Of a stretch of 64,000 nt of DNA, positions 13,653 to 28,600 are shown piece by piece (positions within the stretch are counted from its first letter, which is position 1; each line of letters starts with the position of its first letter). The translations under genes were made by a program, and so were the position numbers. The DNA is from Osedax frankpressi (Eukaryota; Annelida; Polychaeta; Sabellida; Siboglinidae). The notes under the pieces were generated by a model, which had not been told where the DNA came from, searched no databases, and saw only the letters and a program-made list of their open reading frames with translations. The stretch is taken from NCBI GenBank assembly GCA_964035775.1, contig OZ038312.1, positions 22,408,642-22,472,641 on the forward strand. The letters are read 5' to 3'.

Positions 13653-16600
13653 NNNNNNNNNNNNNNNNNNNNNNNNNNNNNNNNNNNNNNNNNNNNNNNN
13701 NNNNNNNNNNNNNNNNNNNNNNNNNNNNNNNNNNNNNNNNNNNNNNNNNNNNNNNNNNNNNNNNNNNNNNNNNNNNNNNNNNNNNNNNNNNNNNNNNNNN
13801 NNNNNNNNNNNNNNNNNNNNNNNNNNNNNNNNNNNNNNNNNNNNNNNNNNNNCACCACTAAAAGCTAATTAAGGTGCATGCTGTTTCAATAAACTCGAAT
13901 AAATATGTCGATAATAATAACAACATTAACTTTTGTAGTTTTCGTAATATTTTCTCAAATTTAATTTGCACTTACAAATTGTGATTTTCTCTTCCGATAT
14001 TATGACCACAGTGGTCTTGCAGATTGTTATTGACCTTTTAAAGTATTTATACTGCTTAAAATATAAAGGAAAGTAGTTTCTGGATTATTGCCTTTGTTAT
14101 CATTACAAACAGCGTTAAGTGATAATAATCTCAGGTAATTCATTAATTTTACAATTATAACGACGTCCATAATCTGCGATAACTTCCAATCCTACCCGCA
14201 AACATTGCCTACAAGTTCCATGTCTATCTCACCGCCTTATTCGAGCAGCGATTACGGCGGACTAGACCCTGCCGTACTATGGTCTATATCCACCTGACTC
14301 CGGTTCCCCTCGCGTGCACCTACAGGCCTGAACTCGCTGCAATGCGGCCTACATAAACCGTACATGCGTGACCTTTTCGTTGAACTCTGCCTCACCGTAC
14401 CCGTACGTTTGAGTTCTCTGTTACCCTACCTGCCAATGTTGATGGACCCTTTAGTGTCGGCTCTGAACGGCAGTCAGAATCTCATTAGTCAGGTCGGTGA
14501 GTTAGCTCTGAATGGCAGTCAGAATCTCATTAGTCAGGTCGGTGAGTCAACTCTGAACGGCAGACAGAATCTCATCGGTCACCCATGAGACGCATGCCAT
14601 CAGTTTATATGGTGAACAATAAGTTATCTCATTACTTACGTGTACAAAGGAGAGTCTATTTAATAGAATAAACAGGTAAACATAGCAAATCATAACAGGG
14701 CTTGCGAACGCTAGAGCTATGCGTGGACAATCTACAGCCCGACTTCCTCTATGATCATATTCAACCAGTTCGTGCAGACTTAATGCAGGTTTACTATCTT
14801 TGTAGGGATTATCTTATCTCTCATAAACATTTCATCTTTTTACCCATCTGCGAACTTTCAACCCTTTGAACTGTAACCTGATGATTGACCCGTGACCCCA
14901 GGCTCTGTGGAAGTGTCTGCTGAAACCTCCCGAAAGCATTGCTCACGTAGCATTCCGTGTACTTGGAAAGTTTGGAGGCAGCAACAGGAAAATGCTCAAG
15001 GAACCCCAAAAGGTTCTTTCCCTACTTCTATTGTCTTTTTTTGTCTTCTATTATATTTTGTTGTCTTTTGGTGAATATTATTTATATTACTGATTACTTA
15101 TAGTGAATTCCAACCAATGAAATCAATAATGCAATATGACAAACTGTTAATTGTTACCTGGTTACTTGTTACTTGGTTACCTGTTAATTGTTACTTGGTT
15201 ACCTGGTTACCTGTTAATTTGTTACTTGTTACTTAGTTACCTGTTAATTGTTACCTGGTTACCTAGTTACTTGTTACTTAGTTACCTGTTAATTGTTACT
15301 TGGTTACTTGGTTACTTGTTACTTAGTTACCTGTTACTTGTTACCTGGTTACCTAGTTACTTGTTACTTAGTTACCTGTTACTTGTTACTTAGTTACTTG
15401 TTAATTGTTACTTGGTTACCTAGTTACTTGTTACTTAGTTACCTGTTACTTGTTACCTGGTTACCTAGTTACTTGTTACTTAGTTACCTGTTACTTGTTA
15501 CTTAGTTACTTGTTAATTGTTACTTGGTTACTTGGTTACTTGTTACTTAGTTACTTGTTAATTGTTACTTAGTTACTTGGTTACTTGTTACCTGGTTACT
15601 TGGTTACTTGTTACTTAGTTACCTGTTACTTGTTACTTAGTTACTTGTTAATTGTTACTTGGTTACCTAGTTACTTGTTACTTAGTTACCTGTTACTTGT
15701 TACCTGGTTACCTAGTTACTTGTTACTTAGTTACCTGTTACTTGTTACTTAGTTACTTGTTAATTGTTACTTGGTTACTTGGTTACTTGTTACTTAGTTA
15801 CTTGTTAATTGTTACTTAGTTACTTGGTTACTTGTTACCTGGTTACTTGGTTACTTGTTACTTAGTTACCTGTTAATTGTTACTTGGTTACCTAGTTACC
15901 TGATTACTTGGTTACCTGATTACTTGATTAACTGTTACTTGGTTACATGCGGAGAAATAGGAATATAAACATATATTAAAATACAGCTACTGTATATTAT
16001 TGTGGTAGTTTTTATGTATTAGATTTACAATAGATACTTTTTGGTTTGTGATTCCATTCCAGCCGTTCGAATGCTTTACTCTAGAGTAAGTTACTAGTTA
16101 CTAGTAAGTTACTAGTTACTAGTAAGTTACTAGTTACTAGTAAGTCAATAATACATCTGCTATATGAGTAACTGATAACACCTCTACTTCTCTTAGCTAC
16201 TCTTCTTACAACTTCTCAAGGTCCTATGAAACAACTATCTTAATGGTAGAAGAAGCTCCTATTGACTCCTATTGACTCCTATTAACTCATATTAACTCCT
16301 ATTGACTCCTATTGACTCCTATTAACTCCTATTAACTCCTATTAACTCCTATTGACTCCTATTGACTCCTATTAACTCATATTAACTTCTATTAACTCCT
16401 ATTGACTCCTATTAACTCCTATTAACTCCTATTAACTCCTATTGACTCCTATTGACTCCTATTAACTCCTATTAACTCCTATTAACTCCTATTGACTCCT
16501 ATTAACTCCTATTAACTCCTATTAACTTCTATTAACTTCTATTAACTTCTATTAACACTTACTATTGACCTACTTAGAAAACACCTAAAACCTGAATCAT

Positions 16601-19600
16601 TATTAACCCCCAAATATTCTAAAACAACCGCAGTTGACCTACCTTGAAGAGACTAATACCTACGACCCCTATGAATACCCGTGTGTGTTGATGCACTACC
16701 CCGACGCCATAAGACCCATACCGCTTCCTGTCAAGGAACCCATTCGAGCATCCATGGATATTCTGACCCATGCGATTTCAGTGACATCGGGACACCAAAA
16801 CCTCATGAACCCCACTAAAATGGTAACTTTAAACCCTACACCTTAACTATTAGCCTTATTCGCTATTGACATCCTACCTAGCCTAGTAGTAAACCTGCTG
16901 CCACTACTCCCTAACCCACATCAACTTCAACACTTTGCAGCCAGAAACTTTACAAAGTTGATTACAAATCTCATATTCGTGTAAATTATTATTCAATGTG
17001 CATAGATTTTGACACGTCCCTGTACCAGTCCCTGTACCTGTACCAGTACCAGTCCCTGTACCAGTCCCTGTACCAGTACCTGTACCATTACCTGTACCAG
17101 TCCCTGAACCTGTACCTGTACCAGTAAACCCTTATATGACCTTCTAACCCCCACCTCTTCCCCACACCCACTTAATATAATAAACCTACTACTACCTATT
17201 CCGACTATCCTCTTCTAAGTCCTCATCTCCCTTTACTCTATTCTCTTTTCCTGATTCCTTAGACGCTATCATCTTTACAATTGCATAACTCAAAGTGTGC
17301 GTGGGTAGTCATCCGCGACTTTCTTATCAGCACCATGAACTATACTGATAGTTCAGAGGTCATTGATCTCATTTTCTCCAAGGGGTTAGCATTGTTTTAG
17401 TGTTTTAGACATCACAATAAGGATTTTGAATATTATTATAATATATTAATGTTTTAATATTAATAATTTATGTCTTATAAGATCTACTATTAAGATCTAT
17501 TATTAAGATCTACTGTTAAGATATACCTTTAAGATATACTGTTAAGATTTTACATTAGGATCTACTATTAAGTTAAATGATATATTAATTCCTTTCTTTG
17601 TATGAAAATTCATATAAATATTTACTACATCTGCACCCCACTCATCACCCCAGTCCCCACTCTACAGTCCCCACTCTACAGTCCCCATTCTAACATCCCC
17701 ACTCTACCCCTGTGGCTCTCAAATGACCACTTTACACTATATTCACCATTCCACGGATACATTTTCAATCCATACTCAACTTTCTACACAACACACTCCA
17801 CAACACACTCTACAATACACTCCACAACACACTCCACAACACACTCCACAACACACTCCACAACACACTCCACAACACACTCCACAACACGCTCCATAAC
17901 GCACTCCATAACACACTCCACAACACACTCCACGACACACTCCACAACACACTCCACGACACACTCCACGACACACTCCACGACACACTCCACAATACAC
18001 TCCACAACACACTCCACAATACACTCCACAACACACTCCACAATACACTCTACAACACACTCTACAACATACTCCACAACACACTCCACAACACACTCCA
18101 CAACACACTACTCTCCTCTTCACTAATTGTCTGCGAACAGATTGTTGCAGATTATTGAAGAGAAAGAAGATGAAGTGAAGTTTTATTACGAATGTAAAGA
18201 CAAAACAGCAAAACTTATTTTTCAAAACGCTTTGTCAGGAATGATTGGTATATTATAAAATCTGCATTCTCTTAACTTCTACTTCCTTAAACCTCTTCCT
18301 TATACCTCTTCCTTATACCTCTTCCTTATACCTCTTCCTTATACCTCTTCCTTATACCTCTTCCTTATACCTCTTCCTTATACCTCTTCCTTATACCTCT
18401 TCCTTATACCTCTTCCTTATACCTCTTCCTTATACCTCTTCCTTATACCTCTTCCTTATACCTCTTCCTTATACCTCTTCCTTATACCTCTTCCTTATAC
18501 CTCTTCCTTATACCTCTTCCTTATACCTCTTCCTTATACCTCTTCCTTATACCTCTTCCTTAAACCTCTTCCTTATACATCTTCCTCACCTCTTCCTTAA
18601 ACCTCTTCCTTATACATCTTCCTTATACATCTTCCTTATACCTCTTCCTTAAACCTCTTCCTTAAACCTCTTCCTTATATCTCCTCCTTATACCTCTTCC
18701 TTATACCTCTTCCTTAAACCTCTTCCTTATATCTCTTCCTTATACCTCTTCCTTATACCTCTTCCTTATACCTCTTCCTTATATCTCCTCCTTATACCTC
18801 TTCCTTATACCTCTTCCTTATACCTCTTCCTTAAACCTCTTCCTTATATCTCTTCCTTATACCTCTTCCTTATACCTCTTCCTTATACCTCTTCCTTAAA
18901 CCTCTTCCTTAAACCTCTTCCTTATATCTCTTCCTTAAACCTCTTCCTTAAACCTCTTCCTTAAACCTCTTCCTTATATCTCTTCCTTATACCTCTTCCT
19001 TAAACCTCTTCCTTATACCTCTTCCTTATACCTCTTCCTTATACCTCTTCCTTAAACATCTTCCTTATACCTCTTCCTTATACCTCTTCCTTATACCTCT
19101 TCCTTATACCTCTTCCTTATATCACCTCCTTATACCTCTTCCTTAAACCTCTTCCTTAAACCTCTTCCTTATACCTCTTCCTTATACCTCTTCCTTATAC
19201 CTCTTCCTTATACCTCTTCCTTACACCTCTTCCTTAAACCTCTTCCTTAAACCTCTTCCTTATACCTCTTCCTTATACCTCTTCCTTATACCTCTTCCTT
19301 AAACCTCTTCCTTACACCTCTTCCTTATACCTCTTCCTTATACCTCTTCCTTATACCTCTTCCTTATACCTCTTCCTTATACCTCTTCCTTAAACCTCTT
19401 CCTTAAACCTCTTCCTTAAACCTCTTCCTTATACCTCTTCCTTAAACCTCTTCCTTAAACCTCTTCCTTATACCTCTTCCTTATATCTCCTCTGTATATC
19501 TCCTCCTTATATCTCTTCCTTATACCTCTTCCTTATACCTCTTCCTTATACATCTTCCTTATACCTCTTCCTCACCTCTTCCTTATACCTCTTCCTTATA

Positions 19601-22600
19601 CCTCTTCCTTATACCTCTTCCTTATACCTCTTCCTTAAACCTCTTCCTTAAACCTCTTCCTTATACCTCTTCCTTATACCTCTTCCTTATACCTCTTCCT
19701 TATACCTCTTCCTTATACCTCTTCCTTATACCTCTTCCTTATACCTCTTCCTTATACCTCTTCCTTATACATCTTCCTTATACCTCTTCCTTATACCTCT
19801 TCCTTATACCTCTTCCTTATACCTCTTCCTTATACCTCTTCCTTATACCTCTTCCTTATACCTCTTCCTTATACCTCTTCCTTATACCTCTTCCTTATAC
19901 CTCTTCCTTATACCTCTTCCTTATACCTCTTCCTTATACCTCTTCCTTATACCTCTTCCTTATACCTCTTCCTTATACCTCTTCCTTATACCTCTTCCTT
20001 ATACCTCTTCCTTATATCTCTTCCTTATACCTCTTCCTTATACCTCTTCCTTATACCTCTTCCTTATATCTCTTCCTTAAACCTCTTCCTTATACCTCTT
20101 CCTTATACCTCTTCCTTATACCTCTTCCTTATACCTCTTCCTTATACCTCTTCCTTATACCTCTTCCTTATATCACCTCCTTATACCTCTTCCTTAAACC
20201 TCATCCTTATACCTCTTCCTTATACCTCTTCCTTACACCTCTTCCTTAAACCTCTTCCTTATACCTCTTCCTTACACCTCTTCCTTAAACCTCTTCCTTA
20301 TACCTCTTCCTTATACCTCTTCCTTATACCTCTTCCTTATACCTCTTCCTTAAACCTCTTCCTTATACCTCTTCCTTAAACCTCTTCCTTATACCTCTTC
20401 CTTGTACCTCTTCCTTATATCTCTTCCTTACACCTCTTCCTTATATCTCTTCCTTATACCTCTTCCTTATACCTCTTCCTTAAACCTCTTCCTTATACCT
20501 CTTCCTTATACCTCTTCCTTATACCTCTTCCTTATACCTCTTCCTTATATCACCTCCTTATACCTCTTCCTTAAACCTCTTCCTTAAACCTCTTCCTTAT
20601 ACCTCTTCCTTATACCTCTTCCTTATACATCTTCCTTATATCTCCTCTGTATATATCTTCCTTATATCTCTTCCTTAAACCTCTTCCTTAAACCTCTTCC
20701 TTATATCTCCTCTGTATATATCTCCTCTGTATATATCTTCCTTATATCTCTTCCTTATACCTCTTCCTTATACCTCTTCCTTATACCTCTTCCTTATACA
20801 TCTTCCTTATACATCTTCCTTATATCTCTTCCTTATACCTCTTCCTTAAACCTCTTCCTTATACCTCTTCCTTACACCTCTTCCTTATACCTCCTCCTTA
20901 TACCTCTTCCTTATACCTCTTCCTTATACCTCTTCCTTATACCTCTTCCTTATACCTCTTCCTTAAACCTCTTCCTTATACCTCTTCCTTATACCTCTTC
21001 CTTATACCTCTTCCTTATACCTTTCCTTATACCTCTTCCTTATATCTCTTCCTTATAACTCTTCCTTATACCTCTTCCTTAAACCTCTTCCTTATATCTC
21101 TTCCTTAAACCTCTTCCTCATCTTCTCTAATTTTCTCATACATCATTATCTCCCATCTCCTCTTCAATATTTCTCATTGTCTCCTAGCTACCAAATGGAC
21201 CCATTAAATCTTCTACTTTATGTTTCAGTATCTAATTGCATGTCTGAGATCAGGGATGATTCATTCCCATTTACAATCTTCATGATTCGGCATTTCTTAA
21301 TCATGGCAATACTACGACAGTCAGGTAATTCAACTTATTTCCATAATCTCGAATCTAAATACTCTTTATTTAGAAAAATTCTTTTGATTTTCTTTTAATT
21401 TAGAAACAATCATTAATTTGTACTATCTAGTTATTAGATTTACGACTTTTACATGAACTTTAAACCTGTAGTTGACCTCAAAGATGAAGAGCCACTGGCG
21501 AAATCGAAATGCGGAATGGACACTCGCGTAATGGTTGACTCTATAATGTTCATCATCGGTCACCAGGAGAAGATATTGGCTCGTCCCGCTATCTTTGTTA
21601 TCGGTTGTCTCATCGATATGGCCGTAATTTTACTTGGCACTCGTGAAAAGGTTACTCTTAACGTCATTATTTGAAATATCCGCATCAGTAATCATCGACG
21701 TAGATATTCTATCGAGATCTACAAATGATAGGCTTGCCATCTGATGTTCTTTAAGTATATGTCTGAGAAAGTCTGCCAGCTGTGTTACGAACGAGCATGG
21801 TACACCAAACTAGGAGGGTCAGTAATACCTATCCCATTGCCTTTCCCTCTCCCTAACGCCTGTCATTTTCAGATGCATGGTTATTGATTTCTTCTGCGGC
21901 CACATGTCTTTGAAATTCCTGTTACAGCATCAATACCGTTATATAAAGTCTTTATTCTTCACTATGATGGATCTGTCTGGAGAGGTTTGTAAGACCTTAC
22001 GCCTTCCTACGCTTGTCCCACTTGATTTTCGATATGCAACCTCGTAATGATTCCGTGCGTGTCCTTCGCCAGGTGTCAAGTGGTACTCTCGACCTCGCTA
22101 AGAATACACTGGTACGAACGCTGAAGATTTGTTTCAGTAAACTAGATGAGAATCATCATCACTTGGTTGACATTCAGGTTAATGTCCTTTAATGATGTCC
22201 TTTAATGATGTCCTTTAATGATGTCCTTTAATGATGTCCTTTAATGATGTCCTTTAAAGATGTCCTTTAAAAAGTAAACATTGAAAAATCATGAATGATA
22301 TACTAGATTTCGTGTGAGGTAAAGAGAGAGCTTTATTCCTATTGGATACTATGAGACTATAAACTATGATACTTTATTCCTATTGGATACTATGAGACTA
22401 TAGAAGTACTACTATAAGTAATCTATATTTAGCTTTTAAAATTTTTTAAATTGCTAATAATATTAATATTACTGTATATATTAATATTAACAAATAATTC
22501 TTATACACAATCTAATCATAATAATTGTATTATCTTATGATTATAACTGCATTTATAATAATTTTGAATATTACAATATACCAAATTAAAGATTAAGAAT

Positions 22601-25600
22601 TATATTTTATTATATTTATTAATAAAATTAAATTCATAAAATCAATTGACAAATATTGAATTTGAATTTAACTCATTAATAGAAAAAGTCGATAACTGAG
22701 GTAACAAAAGAATTGGTGAGACAGGTGACTTCACCAAATGAAATGGTCCGAAATCAGGTAATAGCACAAGATGATAACAAAACTCCTATCCTTCACTCTT
22801 TAAAGACCAATTTTCATATGGAAATAATGTCAAATTGAAACAAAAATAATTATGAACAGAAAATATAATATATACTTTTGACACTATTTTGTTGGTGATT
22901 CCAAAAAATAGTGAAAATATAAATTAAAATCGTAATAGAAAAATAATTAATCTCGAATGTCAAAGTTCACCAAAAATTGTATTTCATTGTTTACACACTT
23001 ATTTGTTTTTAATTCAATAATTTATATAAAACACCCAGAAAACCAAGTAGTTTGGATTGTGTTTTTAGAATTGATATCTTTTAATATCTATTTTGATAAT
23101 TCATATTTTTTAGATTTCATAATAGTACATTGGATATGTAATAGGCGATTATTTAAGAGATTATAATTGAAACTTCAATTATAATATGTGAGATTTGAAT
23201 TTTGCATGGAAAAATAATTTTCGAATAAGAGTTTGAATTTATCGAAAAAATGTAAAATGTCGTCATTGGATTTGCTGATAATTCCACATTATTTGAATAG
23301 ATGTGAAATTTCCTTAAGATTCTTATTACATCCAACCTAAATTCTAACTCGCTTCAACTCTCCTTAAGCCTTATCATCTAATCCCTACTCATCTAAACTC
23401 GAGATCCCTAAGCTCCATTCCCCAACCTATTACTCTTTAAGAAGCGATCTCATACTCTAAGACCCATCTTTAATACATTAACCCTCGCCATCTAAACCCC
23501 CCCAGGCCCAATCGTCGTTGTGTCTCATTGCACAACACACTAATCGTACTGTTTGCGCTGTAATGTTTCCTCATCGTGACCTTCTCTCAGAAATCATCCC
23601 TCCCAAAAAACATTTACTACGCTACCAGCCAGCCAATGCCCAAATCGGTCTTATGGTTAGTTGTATTAAAATGGTTTTCAGATGAATCTAATATGTTTTG
23701 CTCAGAAGGAGCTTATTATGTTAATATCTATATGTACAATGCCCCTTAATCATAATAACCCTTATTTACGTTATCCCTTAATTAAATTAATCAACCCTAA
23801 TTACATTAATTACATTAACCCATAATTACATTAACCTATAATTAAATTAACCCCTAATTACATTAACCCCTAATTACATTAACTCCTAATTATATTAACC
23901 CCTAATTACATTAACCCTTAATTACATTAACCCATAATTACATTAACCCCTAATTACATTAGCCCCTAATTACATTAACCACTAATTACATTAACCCCTA
24001 ATTACATTAACTCCTAATTATATTAACCCATAATTATATTAACCCCTAATTATATTAACCTCTAATTACATTAGCCCCTAATTACATTAGCCCCTAATTA
24101 CATTAGCACCTAATTACATTAACTCCTAATTATATTAACCCCTAATTATATTAACCTCTAATTACATTAGCCCCTAATTACATTATCCCCTAATTACATC
24201 AACCCCTAATTACATTAACCCCTAATTATATTAACCTCTAATTACATTAACCCCTAATTACATTATCCCCTAATTACATTAACCCCTAATTACATTATCC
24301 CCTAATTACATTAGGCCCTAATTACATTAGGCCCTAATTACATTAGGCCCTAATTACATTAACCCCTAATTACATTAACCCCTAATTACATTAACCCCTA
24401 ATTACATTATCCCCTAATTATATTAACCCCTAATTATATTAACTCCTAATTACATTAACCCCTAATTACATTAACCCCTAATTACATTATCCCCTAATTA
24501 TATTAACCCCTAATTATATTAACTCCTAATTACATTAACCCCTAATTACATTAACTCCTAATTACATTAACCCCTAATTACATTAACCCCTAATTACATT
24601 ATCCCCTAATTATATTAACCCCTAATTATATTAACTCCTAATTACATTAACTCCTAATTACATTACCTCCTAATTACATTAACCCCTAATTACATTAACC
24701 CCTAATTATATTAACCCCTAATTACATTAACACCTAATTACATTAACCCCTAATTACATTACCTCCTAATTACATTAACTCCTAATTACATTAACTCCTA
24801 ATTACATTAACTCCTAATTACATTAACTCCTAATTACATTAACTCCTAATTACATTAACTCCTAATTACATTAACTCCTAATTACATTAACCCCTAATTA
24901 CATTACCTCCTAATTACATTAACCCCTAATTACATTACCTCCTAATTACATTAACTCCTAATTACATTAACTCCTAATTATATTAACCCCTAATTACATT
25001 AACTCCTAATGCACCACAGGATGGAAATACGTTTTGCACGTCTTTAGAACCGAGACTTTTCACACTCGACATACAAACAGTGGAACACAAGGTGTTCTTT
25101 ACAGAAGTTTGTGGCATTACATTACACTATGCCACACTCTACACCCTACACCTTACACCCTACACCTTACACCCTACACCTTACACCTTACACCTTACAC
25201 CTTACCTTACACCTTACACCCTACACCTTACACCCTACACCTTACCCTACACCTTACCCCTTACACCTTACCCCTTACCTTACACCTTACACCCTACACC
25301 TTACACCTTACACCTTACACCTTACACCCTACACCTTACACCTTACACCTTACACCTTACACCCTACACCTTACACCTTACACCCTACACCTTACACCTT
25401 ACACCTTACACCTTACACCCTACACCTTACACCTTACCTTACACCTTACACCCTACACCTTACACCCTACACCTTACACCTTACACCCTACACCTTACAC
25501 CTTACACCTTACACCTTACACCCTACACCTTACACCTTACACCCTACACCTTACACCTTACACCTTACACCTTACACCCTACACCTTACACCCTACACCT

Positions 25601-28600
25601 TACACCCTACACCTTACACCTTACACCTTACCTTACACCTTACACCTTACACCTTACACCCTACACCTTACACCTTACACCTTACCTTACACCTTACACC
25701 TTACACCTTACACCTTACACCTTACCTTACACCTTACACCTTACACCTTACACCTTACCTTACACCTTACACCTTACACCTTACACCTTACACCCTACAC
25801 CTTACACCTTACACCTTACCTTACACCTTACACCTTACACCTTACACCTTACACCTTACCTTACACCTTACACCTTACCTTACACCTTACACCTTACACC
25901 TTACACCTTACACTCTACACCCTACACCTTACACCTTACACCTTACACCCTACCTTACACCCTACACCTTACACCTTACCTTACACCTTACACCTTACAC
26001 CTTACACCCTACACCTTACACCTTACACCCTACACCTTACACCTTACTCCTTACCTTACACCTTACCTTACACCTTACACCTTACACCTTACCCCTTACA
26101 CCTTACACCTTACACCTTACACCTTACACCTTACCCCTTACACCTTACACCTTACACCTTACACCTTACACCTTACACCTTACACCTTACACTCTACACC
26201 CTACACCTTACACCTTACACCTTACACCCTACCTTACACCCTACACCTTACACCTTACCTTACACCTTACACCTTACACCTTACACCCTACACCTTACAC
26301 CTTACACCCTACACCTTACACCCTACACCTTACACCCTACACCTTACACCCTACACCTTACACCTTACACCTTACACACTACACCCTACACCTTACACCC
26401 TACACCTTACACCTTACACCTTACACCTTACACCTTACACCCTACACCTTACACCTTACACCTTACACCTTACACCTTACACCTTACACCCTACACCTTA
26501 CACCTTACACCTTACACCTTACACCTTACACCTTACACCTTACCTTACACCTTACACCTTACACCTTACACCCTACCTTACACCTTACACCTTACACCTT
26601 ACACCTTACACCCTACACCTTACACCTTACACCTTACACCTTACACCTTACACCTTACACCTTACACCCTACACCTTACCCCTTACCTTACACCTTACAC
26701 CTTACACCTTACACCTTACCTTACACCTTACACCTTACACCTTACACCTTACACCTTACACCTTACACCTTACACCTTACACCTTACCCCTTACACCTTA
26801 CACCTTACACCTTACACCTTACACCTTACACCTTACACCTTACACCCTACACCTTACACCTTACACCTTACACCTTACACCTTACACCCTACACCTTACC
26901 CCTTACCTTACACCTTACACCTTACACCTTACACCTTACCTTACACCTTACACCTTACACCTTACACCTTACACCTTACACCTTACCCCTTACACCTTAC
27001 ACCTTACACCTTACACCTTACCCCTTACACCTTACACCTTACACCTTACACCTTACACCTTACACCTTACACCTTACACCTTACACCTTACCCCTTACAC
27101 CTTACACCTTACACCTTACACCTTACACCTTACACCTTACACCTTACACCTTACCTTACACCTTACACCTTACCCTACACCTTACCTTACACCTTACACC
27201 TTACACCTTACACCTTACACCTTACACCTTACACCTTACACCTTACACCTTACACCTTACACCTTACACCTTACCTTACACCTTACACCTTACACCTTAC
27301 ACCTTACACCTTACACCTTACACCTTACACCTTACACCTTACACCTTACACCTTACACCTTACACCTTACACCTTACACCTTACCTTACACCTTACACCT
27401 TACCTTACACCCTACACCTTACACCCTACCTTACACCTTACACCTTACACCTTACACCCTACACCTTACACCTTACACCTTACACTCTACACCTTACCTT
27501 ACACCTTACACCTTACACCTTACACCTTACACTCTACACCTTACACCTTACACCCTACACCTTACACCTTACACCTTACACCTTACACCCTACACCTTAC
27601 ACCCTACACCTTACACCTTACACCTTACCTTACACCTTACACCTTACACCCTACCTTACACCTTACACCTTACACCTTACTCTACACCTTACACTCTACA
27701 CCTTACACCTTACACCTTACACCTTACACCTTACTCTACACCTTACACTCTACACCTTACACCTTACCCCTTACACCTTACACCCTACACCTTACACCTT
27801 ACACCTTACACCTTACACTCTACACCTTACACCTTACACCCTACACCTTACACCTTACACCTTACACCTTACACCCTACACCTTACACCCTACACCTTAC
27901 ACCTTACACCTTACACCTTACACCTTACACCTTACACCTTACACCTTACACCTTACACCTTACACCCTACACCTTACCTTACACCTTACACCTTACACCT
28001 TACACCTTACACCTTACCTTACACCTTACACCTTACACCTTACACCTTACACCTTACACCTTACACCTTACACCCTACACCTTACACCTTACCTTACACC
28101 TTACACCTTACCTTACACCTTACACCTTACACCTTACACCTTACACCTTACACCTTACACCTTACACCCTACACCTTACACCTTACACCTTACCTTACAC
28201 CTTACACCTTACACCCTACACCTTACACCTTACACCTTACACCTTACACCTTACACCCTACCTTACACCTTACCTTACACCTTACACCTTACACCTTACA
28301 CCTTACCTTACACCTTACACCTTACACCTTACACCTTACACCTTACACCTTACACCTTACACCTTACACCCTACACCTTACACCCTACACCTTACACCTT
28401 ACACCTTACACCTTACACCTTACACCTTACACCCTACACCTTACACCTTACACCCTACCTTACACCTTACCTTACACCTTACACCTTACACCTTACACCT
28501 TACACCTTACACCTTACACCTTACACCTTACCTTACACCTTACACCTTACATCTTACACCTTACACCTTACACCTTACACCTTACACCTTACACCTTACC

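Noticed and set aside
13853-14325. GC-rich stretch before exon 23 as an extra exon
   Set aside because: No frame shows TRRAP homology, and exon 22 joins exon 23 in phase with a human-like junction.
16931-17000. Possible exon after tttgcag at 16940
   Set aside because: The frame required by exon 26 meets a stop within seven codons, and exon 26 joins exon 27 in phase.
17776-18225. Cysteine-rich minus-strand frame resembling a metallothionein or keratin-associated protein
   Set aside because: It is the reverse complement of the 12-bp CACTCCACAACA array; no non-repetitive core.
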